29,175 bases of DNA from Clostridium sp. UBA6758 (GCA_002453475.1 DKGY01000015.1:28324-57498); one strand, 5' to 3'; shown: positions 1 through 8,108, numbered from the stretch's first letter. The notes: generated by a model from the letters alone, not told the origin. A program made the numbers and translations.

Positions 1-385
1 AATCCATGTGTTCACGAAAAAAGTTAGTTAGACCAGTAATAGCTTCATACCCATACCCCTTACGTTGTTCATTCTTTCGTATCCATAAACCCACCTCAGG
101 AGTCTTAGTATCTATCAGATGAATCTCTATACTTCCAATGAATTTATATTTCTTATCTGAAATACAACACACCAAATTTGTTCCCAATTCTTTAAGTTCT
201 GTAAACTCATCAATAAATTTTCTTGTACTATCTAGGCTTTTAAAAGGCTCTGGATACTGGTATTTTGTTATTTCATCATTAAATTCAGTAAAATAATCAT
301 ATGCAAATTCTTCTGAAATAGGCACAAGAAGTAACCTACTTGTTTCTATATTAAATCCTGTTTCACTGATAATATCCTTTATCAT
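1..385 (-). CDS. GNAT family N-acetyltransferase (RimJ/RimL type), C-terminus outside the window
   Basis: Reading leftward from the ATG at 383-385, the frame is open to the window edge and gives 128 residues. The start is preceded by GGAGGT five bases upstream. The protein opens with MIKDIISETGF, then shows the ETSRLLLVPIS segment typical of RimJ/RimL-like acetyltransferases. Later it shows FIGSIEIHLIDTKTPEVGLW and, near the edge, the acetyl-CoA loop RKNEQRKGYGYEA, which matches the Q/RxxGxG/A signature. Such enzymes move an acetyl group from acetyl-CoA to an amine on a ribosomal protein, drug or small molecule; the substrate here cannot be read. It is the last of a run of minus-strand genes. 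Confidence 0.85.
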   Translation of the reverse strand, partial: MIKDIISETGFNIETSRLLLVPISEEFAYDYFTEFNDEITKYQYPEPFKSLDSTRKFIDEFTELKELGTNLVCCISDKKYKFIGSIEIHLIDTKTPEVGLWIRKNEQRKGYGYEAITGLTNFFREHMD

Positions 386-497
386 TCTTACCTCCGTTAT
401 ATCTGAAAAACCAAATATCTTACCTAACTCATTTATCTACACTAGAATTTTATCAACCATCATTTTTTTCTTCTTAACTATTTAGTTAAATTGTGTA

Positions 498-818
498 TCA
501 TAACTGTTTCAAGTCATTAACAGTCATTCCCTTTAATCTAGTACCATGGTTTTCACTATCAAAGTAAGCATTGCTACGTTTGGGATACATAAATTCAATC
601 ATAGCGAAGTTCGCAACATCAACTAAAAATTCGGTATTACCAGTTTCTTTATACTTTTTTAATCTTATTTCGAGATTTTCAATTGAATTAACTAAACCCT
701 CACCATAGTTATTTTTTATAGGACCGTATTTATGATAACTGACAAACATTCTATTTTTTCTTAGTTTATCAAATTCTTCACTATATTCTGTCTGTAATAC
801 TTGTTCTATATCATTCAT
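498..818 (-). CDS. Conserved hypothetical protein, 106 aa
   Basis: The ATG is preceded by GGAGGAAATT, a good ribosome binding site. The product is soluble, charged and without signal peptide, membrane segment or cysteine motif. Its middle (about residues 45-85) reads LEIRLKKYKETGNTEFLVDV followed by ANFAMIEFMYP, which looks like a compact helical domain. I have an impression of similar small proteins in clostridial and phage genomes but cannot name a family or function. It sits between two GNAT acetyltransferase genes on the same strand, with about 110 bp and 150 bp gaps, so an operon is possible but not shown. Confidence 0.75.
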   Translation of the reverse strand: MNDIEQVLQTEYSEEFDKLRKNRMFVSYHKYGPIKNNYGEGLVNSIENLEIRLKKYKETGNTEFLVDVANFAMIEFMYPKRSNAYFDSENHGTRLKGMTVNDLKQL

Positions 819-971
819 AATTTCCTCCTTAAATTTGCTTCACTATCTTAGAAATGCATCATTCATAAAAATATCATGAACTATTTAATATTGTTTATTC
901 TCTTTTTTTATATTTACTTACTAACATCCCTACAAATAGTTGAGGCATTAAATTTAATAAGCTGACCATAT

Positions 972-1799
972 TTATTCATATGTATGTTCTGAAAAATAAG
1001 CAATTTCAATAAAACCATTTCTTTCATATAACTTTTTAGCACCAGTATTTGACTTAGCTACTCGAAGTCTTATGTTTTTAATAGATTCATTCATACTCAT
1101 ATTTCTAATACAATGTACTAATATATAACTTCCATATCCTTTATTTTGAACTGTAGGTTTAACTACAATATCAGCTATATAGTTTTGGCAGAAAATATAT
1201 GCACCTACCAACTCATTATTTATCCAGAATGAACGTACTTGGCTATGCTTATCTAAATCAATAAGCTTTTTGTAAAATTGTTCTTCATTTATGGCATTAG
1301 TATTTACCTGCCAACCATTATCTTTATATAACTGATAATATGAACTATCAAATAAGTTAATAAATTCTTTTAACATATCACTTTTGAATCCTTTATCAAT
1401 TAAATTACAACAATTTAACTCGGGTAACTCTTTACCAATGAATTCAAGGTGATATCCCTCCATGTCTACTTTAAAACCTAATTTTCTTACTTGATTAATT
1501 ATTTTTAGATTATTTCCGTACACGTTAAAGCATATTTCTTTTGAATCTATTTTTGAAATGTATTCCTTAGTTTTATTTTTAATTATTTCTAAAATTTGTT
1601 CTACATTATTTTCATTAAGAAAATAAGCATAAAAAATGCAACAATCTTCATTGTTAGTAGCTATAAATGCTCCTTTGTTTTCCTCTGTTGTTACAGAATA
1701 TATTATATTAACTTGATTATTTTCAAATGCTTTTTCTACATACTCTTTTGCATGTGGAGATATATTCCCTATGAGCATTAATATTTCTTTAGGATCCAT
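972..1799 (-). CDS. GNAT family N-acetyltransferase with N-terminal extension
   Basis: About 275 residues. The C-terminal third is a GNAT fold: FWINNELVGAYIFCQNYIAD followed by VVKPTVQNKGYGSYI (acetyl-CoA pyrophosphate loop Q-N-K-G-Y-G) and the SNTGAKKLYERNGF motif that closes most GNAT domains. The N-terminal 140 residues resemble a degenerate second GNAT-like half. The frame extends six codons upstream to an ATG at 1817, but that start has only A/T before it. The ATG at 1797-1799 follows GGAAGGA with a 9-base gap, so I prefer it. The substrate is unknown. The AraC gene upstream ends in a hairpin between the two genes, so this gene may be separately transcribed. Confidence 0.8.
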   Translation of the reverse strand: MDPKEILMLIGNISPHAKEYVEKAFENNQVNIIYSVTTEENKGAFIATNNEDCCIFYAYFLNENNVEQILEIIKNKTKEYISKIDSKEICFNVYGNNLKIINQVRKLGFKVDMEGYHLEFIGKELPELNCCNLIDKGFKSDMLKEFINLFDSSYYQLYKDNGWQVNTNAINEEQFYKKLIDLDKHSQVRSFWINNELVGAYIFCQNYIADIVVKPTVQNKGYGSYILVHCIRNMSMNESIKNIRLRVAKSNTGAKKLYERNGFIEIAYFSEHTYE

Positions 1800-1829
1800 T
1801 TTTACCAATCCTTCCATAATATATTTATT

Positions 1830-1878
1830 TAATTAAAATACCGTATATTCATTTCTGAATACTACGATATTTTAATTA
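1830..1878 (-). terminator. Hairpin downstream of the AraC gene
   Basis: A long imperfect palindrome, TAATTAAAATACCGTATATTC with a short loop and a matching right arm ending in ATATTTTAATTA. On the minus strand it lies just after the AraC stop codon at 1930 and ends in a T-rich run, so it probably acts as an intrinsic terminator. Its left arm closely matches the hairpin at 3427-3473. Confidence 0.55.
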
Positions 1879-1929
1879 AATGGTTATCTATTTTTCATAT
1901 AAATTTTCAAGTTTAAAAGCTACAATCTA

Positions 1930-2823
1930 CTATTTAGTAATAGGAATCCATATTTCACAAGTATAATCATCAGAATTTGTATCTCCTGGAGGATAAACCT
2001 CAATTTCATAATCAGCTGCCCTCTTATATCCACATGTTGGAAACCATTCAGTTGTTATTCTTGTCCACATAGCATCAATTGGATGCTCCTTACCACTCAA
2101 GCTACCTCTTACAGTAAATATTGCCCATTTACTTGATGGAATAGTATAGGTCTGTAAATCAGTTGAAATATTTGTATCTCCTTCTGCACCGATGGCAAGT
2201 AAAGTTTCCCCATTTTCCATCGTTTTTGTAAAACCCATCTGCCACATAGGAGCACGATATAGGTTATAAACATTGCTAATTTTTTCGTCAGTACCACCGT
2301 TTAAAAACTCTTCCCATACATTCCAAACTTCACCTGCAGTTTCTTTCCAGTCATTTTCCATAGTATTTGCTGATTGCCTCTTTATATGCTTAACCATCCC
2401 AACTAGATTTATGTCATGTTTTTCTTCAATACGATATTCCATCTCTACATCTCCTTTAATTGAAATATGAAAAGTGATGAGTGGATAGGCTTTAAGCTTT
2501 ACTCCCAAAGTGCGCGCTACCTTAGGAGTTACACCATGCATTCCTACGAAAGCACGAGTAAATGCATCGGGCGAATTATATCCATACTTTATAGCAATAT
2601 CAATAACTTTTTCATTGCTACTTTGTAAATCTAATACTGCAAGGGTTAATCTTCTACGACGAATATATTCAGATAGAGATATACCTACAACATAAGAAAA
2701 AACACGCCCAAATTGATGCATTGAGCAACAAGCAATTTTTGCTACTTCGTCATACATAATATCATCAGTTAAATGATTTTCAATATAATCTACTGTTGCT
2801 GTCATTCTCTCAACCCACTCCAT
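1930..2823 (-). CDS. AraC family transcriptional regulator with GyrI-like effector-binding domain
   Basis: 297 residues from the ATG at 2821-2823, which has AAGGAGG ideally spaced upstream; an ATG 33 bases further upstream lacks this and is rejected. Residues 1-105 form the double helix-turn-helix of the AraC/XylS family, with EYIRRRRLTLAVLDL and IAIKYGYNSPDAFTRAF leading to the usual GVTP turn. Residues about 125-297 are a GyrI-like (SOUL/AraC_E_bind) domain that typically binds bulky drugs or hydrophobic ligands, as in Rob and BmrR-like regulators. It probably senses a toxic small molecule and activates genes nearby or elsewhere. A dyad at 2869-2905 containing a TATAAT sits about 45 bp upstream and could be its own control site. 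Confidence 0.9.
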   Translation of the reverse strand: MEWVERMTATVDYIENHLTDDIMYDEVAKIACCSMHQFGRVFSYVVGISLSEYIRRRRLTLAVLDLQSSNEKVIDIAIKYGYNSPDAFTRAFVGMHGVTPKVARTLGVKLKAYPLITFHISIKGDVEMEYRIEEKHDINLVGMVKHIKRQSANTMENDWKETAGEVWNVWEEFLNGGTDEKISNVYNLYRAPMWQMGFTKTMENGETLLAIGAEGDTNISTDLQTYTIPSSKWAIFTVRGSLSGKEHPIDAMWTRITTEWFPTCGYKRAADYEIEVYPPGDTNSDDYTCEIWIPITK

Positions 2824-2868
2824 TCTACATCCTCCTTTCGTATTTAATTGTAACAAATGAAATATTCT

Positions 2869-2905
2869 ACTACCCTACATTATAAGTACAAATATGCAGG
2901 GTAGT
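2869..2905 (-). promoter_or_regulatory. Dyad upstream of the AraC regulator gene
   Basis: Arms ACTACCCTACAT and ATGCAGGGTAGT pair at 11 of 12 positions around a 13-base loop. On the minus strand a TATAAT runs from the loop into the second arm, about 45 bp before the AraC start codon. It may be an operator over the promoter, or a terminator/attenuator for the relic gene upstream. No long T-run follows it, so I favour the regulatory reading, weakly. Confidence 0.4.
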
Positions 2906-2997
2906 ATATATTGTACGTCTTAAATAATTTAAATTTTACTTATTTATACATATTATAACATTTCTATCTGTAAATTTACATATATTTATGATACTTA

Positions 2998-3402
2998 TTA
3001 AGTCTCATTATTTAACCATTTTTCTAGCTTAGGAATCATCTCTGAATAATGTATAATTGCATTTATTGTTTCTATTACTTGAGTAGCTCCCAAATTCTGT
3101 TCTTATTCATCTGAACATTCAATTCTTAAAGATCGCTTTAAATTATATTCTAACCACCCCAATTTGCCTAAAAAGCCATTGAATAATACTATTTTCCAAT
3201 TTGCATTTAATGCTCCATATATATTTTTATATCCACATATAAAAGCTAAAAATTTTTCTTTATTAATGTTTCCTATTTCATTTTCAGACCAATAAATAGC
3301 TGTTTCAATTAATTCATGCATAGGATTTACATAGCCAGCTGCCTCCCCAAAAATAAATTTTTTATTATACTTCACCATAAAATCAGGATTACATATATGA
3401 TT
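2998..3402 (-). pseudogene. Relic of an aminoglycoside/choline-kinase-like phosphotransferase (C-terminal part)
   Basis: One minus-strand frame gives an open segment (3106-3402) ending NHICNPDFMVKYNKKFIFGE then AAGYVNPMHELIETAIYWSE and on to LKRSLRIECSDE. A TAA at 3103-3105 interrupts it, and the same frame then continues for 34 sensible codons (EQNLGATQVIETINAII to EKWLNNET) before a final stop at 2998-3000. The layout matches the C-terminal half of APH/choline-kinase-fold enzymes, which normally carry an HxDxxxxN catalytic loop and an IDWE motif. Here these read HICNPDF and IFGE, so both the catalytic and the metal-binding aspartate are lost, and the N-terminal lobe is missing. I infer a decayed gene with no kinase activity. 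An ATG-started ORF of 91 codons (3103-3378) exists inside it. Confidence 0.65.
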
Positions 3403-3426
3403 TTATTACCACTCTAAATAAAATAA

Positions 3427-3473
3427 ATTGAAATACCGCATATTCATTTTAAAGAATAATGCGGTATTCTAAT
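3427..3473 (-). terminator. Hairpin downstream of the MerR gene
   Basis: GAAATACCGCATATTC pairs with GAATAATGCGGTATTC through one bulge. On the minus strand it follows the MerR stop codon (3536) and is trailed by a T-rich stretch. Its left arm is nearly identical to that of the hairpin at 1830-1878. Confidence 0.6.
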
Positions 3474-3535
3474 ATTTATTTTCTATTTATTTTTATATAG
3501 ACCTATTTAGTTCAACTTTATTAAAGTCAATTATA

Positions 3536-4357
3536 TTACTTTATAGGAAATTGTAATTCCGTTACGTATTTATTAGGATCATCTGTTACCCATTCACCTT
3601 CATGGTATATTTCACGTACTGGTCCACATATTGAATATTTATTGTCAGAAATCCATTTATACATTGTTTTATAAGTCTCTCCAATTGTGGCAAATGAACC
3701 ATTATGAACTATACAAGCCATTTTTTCCACCATAGGTAGTTCATATACTTTAATATTGTCACCTGCTGAAATTGATTTTGTTATAGGTTCTACAACTTCC
3801 ATATCCTGTACTGAAGTATTATCTTCGTGATAAAGTGTCATACACGGAATTGTACGTTTTCCTTTTACTTTATCAATATATTCATTCACTTGTGTCCATA
3901 GGCTTTCACAAAATTCATCATAAGTTTGGTTACCATCCTTCACAAAACATTTTCGCAATGATGCAACTAAGATTTTTTCTACTTTTTTAATAGAAATTTC
4001 ATTCATAGTAGGTATGCCTCCATTCTTTATTAAAAATATATTTGTACGAAGACGTTGAAGCCTACTTGTTTCTAGTTCTAGTGCCTTTTCAAGTGAATCT
4101 GCTTTCACTTCTAAAACCTCTATAAGTGACTCACTGCTAGAATTATTCTTAAAGAAATTGCTAATTTCAATAAGAGAAAATCCAGCATCCTTTAAAGCAA
4201 TTATTTTATTTATGGTTATAAGTTGATTTGCATCATAGTACCTATAACCAGTAAACTTATCTATATATATGGGTTTCAAAATTCCTACATTGTCATAATG
4301 ATACAGTGTATTAATTGAAAGTCCGCTCATACGTGAAAATTCACCAATCTTAAACAT
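3536..4357 (-). CDS. MerR family transcriptional regulator with GyrI-like effector domain
   Basis: 273 residues. Residues 1-70 are a MerR winged helix (FKIGEFSRMSGLSINTLYHY, then GYRYYDANQL), followed by the dimerisation helix around residues 75-115. Residues about 120-273 are a GyrI-like ligand domain ending in VTELQFPIK. This is the layout of BmrR/TipA-like multidrug sensors, which untwist promoters with overlong spacers. The start is supported by GAGGTG seven bases upstream. Its own promoter at 4411-4441 has the 19-bp spacer typical of MerR targets, so autoregulation is likely. No efflux pump gene is adjacent; the nearest neighbours are a phosphotransferase relic and a DUF218 membrane protein. 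Confidence 0.92.
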   Translation of the reverse strand: MFKIGEFSRMSGLSINTLYHYDNVGILKPIYIDKFTGYRYYDANQLITINKIIALKDAGFSLIEISNFFKNNSSSESLIEVLEVKADSLEKALELETSRLQRLRTNIFLIKNGGIPTMNEISIKKVEKILVASLRKCFVKDGNQTYDEFCESLWTQVNEYIDKVKGKRTIPCMTLYHEDNTSVQDMEVVEPITKSISAGDNIKVYELPMVEKMACIVHNGSFATIGETYKTMYKWISDNKYSICGPVREIYHEGEWVTDDPNKYVTELQFPIK

Positions 4358-4410
4358 AACTTCACCTCAACAAATAAGCTCTACAAGTGTGCACCTTGCC
4401 ATCTACTATT

Positions 4411-4441
4411 ATTATAAACCCTTTTGTAACCCAAGAGTCAA
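4411..4441 (-). promoter_or_regulatory. MerR-type promoter with 19-bp spacer
   Basis: On the minus strand TTGACT (4436-4441) and TATAAT (4411-4416) are separated by exactly 19 bp, two longer than the optimum. The spacer holds a repeated GGGTT. This geometry is diagnostic of promoters opened by MerR family activators and lies directly upstream of the MerR gene. The -35 element begins four bases after the stop codon of the upstream DUF218 gene. Confidence 0.8.
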
Positions 4442-4444
4442 CTA

Positions 4445-5500
4445 CTATAAAAAGGGTTGAACAAAATTAATATCTATAATAGTAAGTATAATACTAAAAA
4501 TAAGTGCTAAACTTATAATAATTATATTAAACTTTTTATAGATATACATAACACCTATATATTCACGGATAAGTGCATTAAGTGAGAAATAAAGTTTAGT
4601 TTTAGATCCAGCACCATCACATTTTAATCCTACTATCCTAGCCCATATTAAAGATCGAAACAAATGAAAATTATTAGTTACAACTACACACTTATACTTT
4701 TTATCTCTATTTCCATAATCCTGTTTAAGAAGCTTTTTTGAATTATATAAATTCTCATATGTATTTACTGCCTTATCCTCAATTATTACGTTCTCAAATT
4801 CAATTTCCTTATTTTTAGCATATTGCCACATAGCAAAAGCTTCTGAAACATCTTCATCCTCACCTTTTGCTCCTGTAAATATAATTTTTGATGAATAACC
4901 TTTTTCAAGCTGCTTTCTATATATTTCAATACCTTTATCTATCCTACTGGCTAGTAAAGGAGGAACTCTATCACCAATTAAACCACTACCAAGAATGATA
5001 ATATAATCATATTTTTTTCTTTTTGGTAAGTAAGTATTTATTGCTGCAGATATTGCAAAGATAAACATCATCATAAAAAAATAGCTAATTAAAAAAGTTA
5101 TGAATGATATAATTCCCCTAGTTACTGGATGTGTAAAATTTCGAATAATAATTGGAAAAAACATAATCCAAAATATAATAAATACACCTAAACTTAAGGA
5201 TAGAAAGTTTGTTAATCTAGCTCCCTCTCTCTTTATAAGTTGATATCCACTTCTAAAAAGTAAAAATATAAAGGACAAAATATATAAAGGAAATCCAACT
5301 GTAACGATAATAATAGTGAGTATAATAAAATATAGTACCATATTTATTTCATAGGTCTCACCTATAGCCAAACAAAATACAAATCCAGATCCAAGCCACA
5401 AAAGAAAAAATATACCAAGCCACAATGTCCTTGGTTCCCTACGAAGCATGGTAAAAAAGCATGCTGTGGTTAAAATTAAAACAAAGAATAACAAATACAT
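4445..5500 (-). CDS. Membrane protein with DUF218 (SanA/YdcF/ElyC-like) domain
   Basis: 351 residues with AAGGAGG upstream of the ATG. The first 155 residues hold about five hydrophobic helices (for example 1-18, 27-46, 54-83, 98-120, 130-156). The DUF218 domain follows at about 164-320 with GSG at 171-173, TGAKGEDE at 209-216, an E-x(5)-T-x-EN motif at 241-250 and the NNFHLFR motif at 276-282. One more membrane helix closes the protein at 325-343. Related proteins (ElyC, SanA, YdcF) act at the envelope, some in lipid-carrier or peptidoglycan precursor handling; the exact reaction is not established. The gene is transcribed away from the KAS III operon. Confidence 0.85.
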   Translation of the reverse strand: MYLLFFVLILTTACFFTMLRREPRTLWLGIFFLLWLGSGFVFCLAIGETYEINMVLYFIILTIIIVTVGFPLYILSFIFLLFRSGYQLIKREGARLTNFLSLSLGVFIIFWIMFFPIIIRNFTHPVTRGIISFITFLISYFFMMMFIFAISAAINTYLPKRKKYDYIIILGSGLIGDRVPPLLASRIDKGIEIYRKQLEKGYSSKIIFTGAKGEDEDVSEAFAMWQYAKNKEIEFENVIIEDKAVNTYENLYNSKKLLKQDYGNRDKKYKCVVVTNNFHLFRSLIWARIVGLKCDGAGSKTKLYFSLNALIREYIGVMYIYKKFNIIIISLALIFSIILTIIDINFVQPFL

Positions 5501-5649
5501 AACATTCCTCCTTCAGTACTGTATTTATATTTTATGAAGTTTATATTCTTTAATTCTATAATTAATTATAATACATTTTTATTTCGAATTTATTATATTT
5601 TAAATTTTTGTAAAATAATTAATGTAATGAGATGTATTTTCCAAATATA

Positions 5650-5678
5650 TTGACAAAATTTTATATATATTGTAACAT
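5650..5678 (+). promoter_or_regulatory. Probable promoter of the KAS III-like/STAS-like operon
   Basis: A perfect TTGACA (5650-5655) is followed after 17 bp by TAACAT (5673-5678), a four-of-six match to the -10 consensus. It lies about 65 bp before the start codon. The segment TGACAAAAT is mirrored imperfectly by ATTTTGTTCA just downstream, a possible operator. Confidence 0.5.
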
Positions 5679-5742
5679 TTTGTTCATGCATAGTAGTATC
5701 TATATTTAAACATCAAATTCAAATGCGAATGGGGAGGACTTT

Positions 5743-6729
5743 ATGGGAATAAAAATTCAAGAAATATCAATATATCATCCTAAAAAAAGAATAGAAAATC
5801 AACACTTTCTTAATGAGTATGGACAAGATCTAGAAAAACTTTTAAATCACTTAGGGAGAAAATCTAGGTATTTAGTTGATAATAATACAGAAAATTCTCT
5901 TACTATGGGTATCGAAGCTGCTAAATCCTGTTTAAAAAAAGCTAATGTTAAGGCTTCTGAATTAGACATTATTGTATTTGTTAGTGATTCTGTACAATAT
6001 TTAATACCTACTAATGCTCTTTTGATAAGAGATGATATAGAGGCATGTAACTGTGATTTAACTTATGATATGAACGATAATTGTATAGGAATGATAACAG
6101 CTATAGATAGCATTTCAACCTATATGGAATCTAAAAGTAAATATAAAAAATCTTTAATCGTAGGTGCTTCATATGGTTCAATACTTGCTAAAAGTAATTG
6201 TGAATTAGTAAATTCTACTGTTGGAGATGGTGCCGCTGCAATATTACTTACTAGTGATGAAGAAAATGGTGGGGTTCTTAATTCTGCCTACCATACAGAT
6301 TCTAAAAATCATAAATATATGGTCTTCCCTGAATGTGGATTATCCCATATATATGATGAAGACCTACCTATAGATAGTAAAAAGTATGCCTGGGTAAATC
6401 ATGATGTATCTTACTTTAGTGATGAATGGGTAAAACTTATTAATAAACTTTTAAAAGAAGGAAATGAATCTATATCAGATGTAAAACACTTTTTATTTTC
6501 ACAGTTTTCTCATGCTGATATTAAAGAAACATTAAGCAAATTAAATGTAGATGTTAATAGTGACACTTATACCTTTGTTGCAGATGAATATGGTTATACC
6601 GGATGTACAAGCCCGTTTTTTGCACTTAATAAAGCTATAGAAACTAAAAAGATAAATAAAGGAGATCTCGTTATTTTTTGTTCAGTTGGTTCTGGATATA
6701 CAATGGGAGCTTTTTTATATAAATTTTAA
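5743..6729 (+). CDS. 3-oxoacyl-ACP synthase III (KAS III/FabH-like) family protein lacking the usual active-site Asn
   Basis: 328 residues, GGGGAGG upstream. The thiolase fold is clear: Cys114 in the NDNCIGM nucleophile turn, GDGAAAILL at 161-169, His257 in QFSHADIKE, and the closing loop GSGYTMGAF at 316-324. FabH enzymes use a Cys-His-Asn triad with Asn in a YGNT motif; here the motif reads YGYTG (283-287), so Tyr285 takes the Asn position. The protein is therefore unlikely to be the housekeeping FabH. Divergent KAS III relatives with altered triads do acyl transfer or condensation in secondary metabolism (PqsD, CerJ and DarB types). No acyl carrier protein or other fatty-acid gene is nearby. 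It is followed after 14 bases by a STAS-like gene, so the two are probably co-translated. Confidence 0.85.
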   Translation: MGIKIQEISIYHPKKRIENQHFLNEYGQDLEKLLNHLGRKSRYLVDNNTENSLTMGIEAAKSCLKKANVKASELDIIVFVSDSVQYLIPTNALLIRDDIEACNCDLTYDMNDNCIGMITAIDSISTYMESKSKYKKSLIVGASYGSILAKSNCELVNSTVGDGAAAILLTSDEENGGVLNSAYHTDSKNHKYMVFPECGLSHIYDEDLPIDSKKYAWVNHDVSYFSDEWVKLINKLLKEGNESISDVKHFLFSQFSHADIKETLSKLNVDVNSDTYTFVADEYGYTGCTSPFFALNKAIETKKINKGDLVIFCSVGSGYTMGAFLYKF

Positions 6730-6743
6730 AGGAGGAATTTAAA

Positions 6744-7088
6744 ATGTATAAAGTAGAAGTAAATAATTCTAAGAAAATCTTATTTATCACTGTAGGAGGA
6801 TTTTTTCAAGAGGAGGATGGTAAAAATTTCTTAAATGATTATAATAATGCTGTAAAGTCTATAACTCCATCAAGCTTTACTCTTGCACTTGAAAGTTCAG
6901 AATTATCAACATCAAAAGCAGAAATGATTCCAATTCTTGAGAACTGCATTAAAATGTATAAAGCTACTGGGTTCAAAAACATAGTTTCAACACCACCAAG
7001 CTCAGCTATTGCTGCAATGCAATTAAAAAGATTATTAAGTTCATTAAATGTAGATATTCAATTTGTATCAGATTTATCTCAATTATAA
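6744..7088 (+). CDS. Small STAS/SpoIIAA-like protein paired with the KAS III-like enzyme
   Basis: 114 residues, with AAAGGAGGAATTTAAA before the ATG. It has no signal peptide or membrane helix. The alternating pattern (KKILFITVGGFFQEEDGKNF, then SFTLALESSELS and FKNIVSTPPSSAIAAMQLKR) resembles the beta-alpha fold of STAS or SpoIIAA-like domains. I assign this by pattern only. It lacks the anti-anti-sigma signature DSSG, so a phosphorylation switch is not evident. It lies 14 bases after the KAS III-like gene and before a hairpin, which makes a two-gene operon. A role as partner or regulatory subunit of that enzyme is an inference. Confidence 0.7.
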   Translation: MYKVEVNNSKKILFITVGGFFQEEDGKNFLNDYNNAVKSITPSSFTLALESSELSTSKAEMIPILENCIKMYKATGFKNIVSTPPSSAIAAMQLKRLLSSLNVDIQFVSDLSQL

Positions 7089-7109
7089 AATACATATCTT
7101 AATTTCAAA

Positions 7110-7156
7110 GTAAGTGGTAAATAGCTTATCAAAATGATTAGTTATTTACCACTTAC
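7110..7156 (+). terminator. Hairpin ending the KAS III-like operon
   Basis: GTAAGTGGTAAATA pairs perfectly with TATTTACCACTTAC over 14 bp, with a 19-base loop. It sits 21 bases after the STAS-like stop codon. The tract after it (CTCTTTATG) is only moderately T-rich. Confidence 0.7.
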
Positions 7157-7211
7157 CTCTTTATGATATATTTTGAACAAAATAATTATTAAATATATTT
7201 CACCTTATTTT

Positions 7212-7239
7212 TTGATATAATAAAGTTAAGTTATATAAT
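7212..7239 (+). promoter_or_regulatory. Probable promoter of the extradiol dioxygenase gene
   Basis: TTGATA (7212-7217), a 16-bp spacer and a perfect TATAAT (7234-7239), placed about 24 bp before the start codon. An overlapping upstream TATAAT could serve a second start. Confidence 0.5.
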
Positions 7240-7262
7240 AAAGTATATTAAGGAGTGATATT

Positions 7263-8015
7263 ATGAAATTCCCAATCGGTTTTATAGGGCATGGTTCACC
7301 AATGAATATCATAACTGACAATAGCTACACAAAAAGTATTTATAATATCTGTGATACGCTACCTACGCCAAAGGCAATTATGGTGGTTACTGCTCACTGG
7401 ATGTCAGACGGTGCCACTGCAGTTACTACATCTGAAAATCCAGAACTTATATATGATTTTTATGGTTTTCCAAATGAATTGTATGAAATAAAATACCCAT
7501 GTCCAGGTTTTCCTGAAATCAGTAAAATGCTTAAAGATCTTGACATAAAACCTATTGATACATATGGTCTTGACCATGGAGTTTGGTCAGTCCTAAAACA
7601 TATGTATCCAAAGGCTAATATTCCTGTAGTGGCCCTTAGTATTGACATGGCACAACCTGCTGTATATCATTACGAAATGGGCAAAAAATTAAAATTTTTA
7701 AGAGAGCATGATATTTTGGTATTAGGTAGTGGAAACATTGTCCATAATCTATACTTAGCAGATATGAATTATGATACTACTCCATATCAATGGGCTATTG
7801 ATTTTGAAAATGAAGTAGTAACAAATCTAAAATCAAGAAATTTTGAACCCTTAATTGAATATGGCGATAAAAAAAATAACGCCATTCCTACTAAGGATCA
7901 CTATTTGCCATTACTATATATACTTGGCATGGTGGATAAAGGTGACACAATAGAAATACTATATAAAGGTATTCAAAATAAATCTATATCAATGTTAAGC
8001 TTTTTATTTAAATAA
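7263..8015 (+). CDS. ygiD: 4,5-DOPA-extradiol-dioxygenase-like protein (YgiD/LigB family)
   Basis: 250 residues, the usual length for this family, with AAGGAGTG before the ATG. Family landmarks are present in order: FIGHGSPMN with His10, VVTAHW with His45, YGLDHGVWSVLKHMYP (102-116), VLGSGNIVHN with His161, and KDHYLPLLYILG with His213. The conserved histidines bind one metal (Zn or Fe). Family members cleave catechols extradiolically; E. coli YgiD opens DOPA, but the physiological substrate in an anaerobe is unclear and oxygen would be needed. It appears monocistronic, lying after the KAS III operon hairpin and converging on the PadR pair. Confidence 0.9.
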   Translation: MKFPIGFIGHGSPMNIITDNSYTKSIYNICDTLPTPKAIMVVTAHWMSDGATAVTTSENPELIYDFYGFPNELYEIKYPCPGFPEISKMLKDLDIKPIDTYGLDHGVWSVLKHMYPKANIPVVALSIDMAQPAVYHYEMGKKLKFLREHDILVLGSGNIVHNLYLADMNYDTTPYQWAIDFENEVVTNLKSRNFEPLIEYGDKKNNAIPTKDHYLPLLYILGMVDKGDTIEILYKGIQNKSISMLSFLFK

Positions 8016-8108
8016 TAGTTTAACATTACCTCCACCATAGTTGTACTAATATATAAGGATTTTATGGTTATATAAACTATTGAATATATTGAAATATTAA
8101 GAAATATA

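Noticed and set aside
476..491. TTAACTA/TAGTTAA palindrome after the 106-residue gene as a terminator
   Set aside because: Only 7 bp of A/T-rich stem, and the tract that follows on the minus strand is A-rich, not T-rich.
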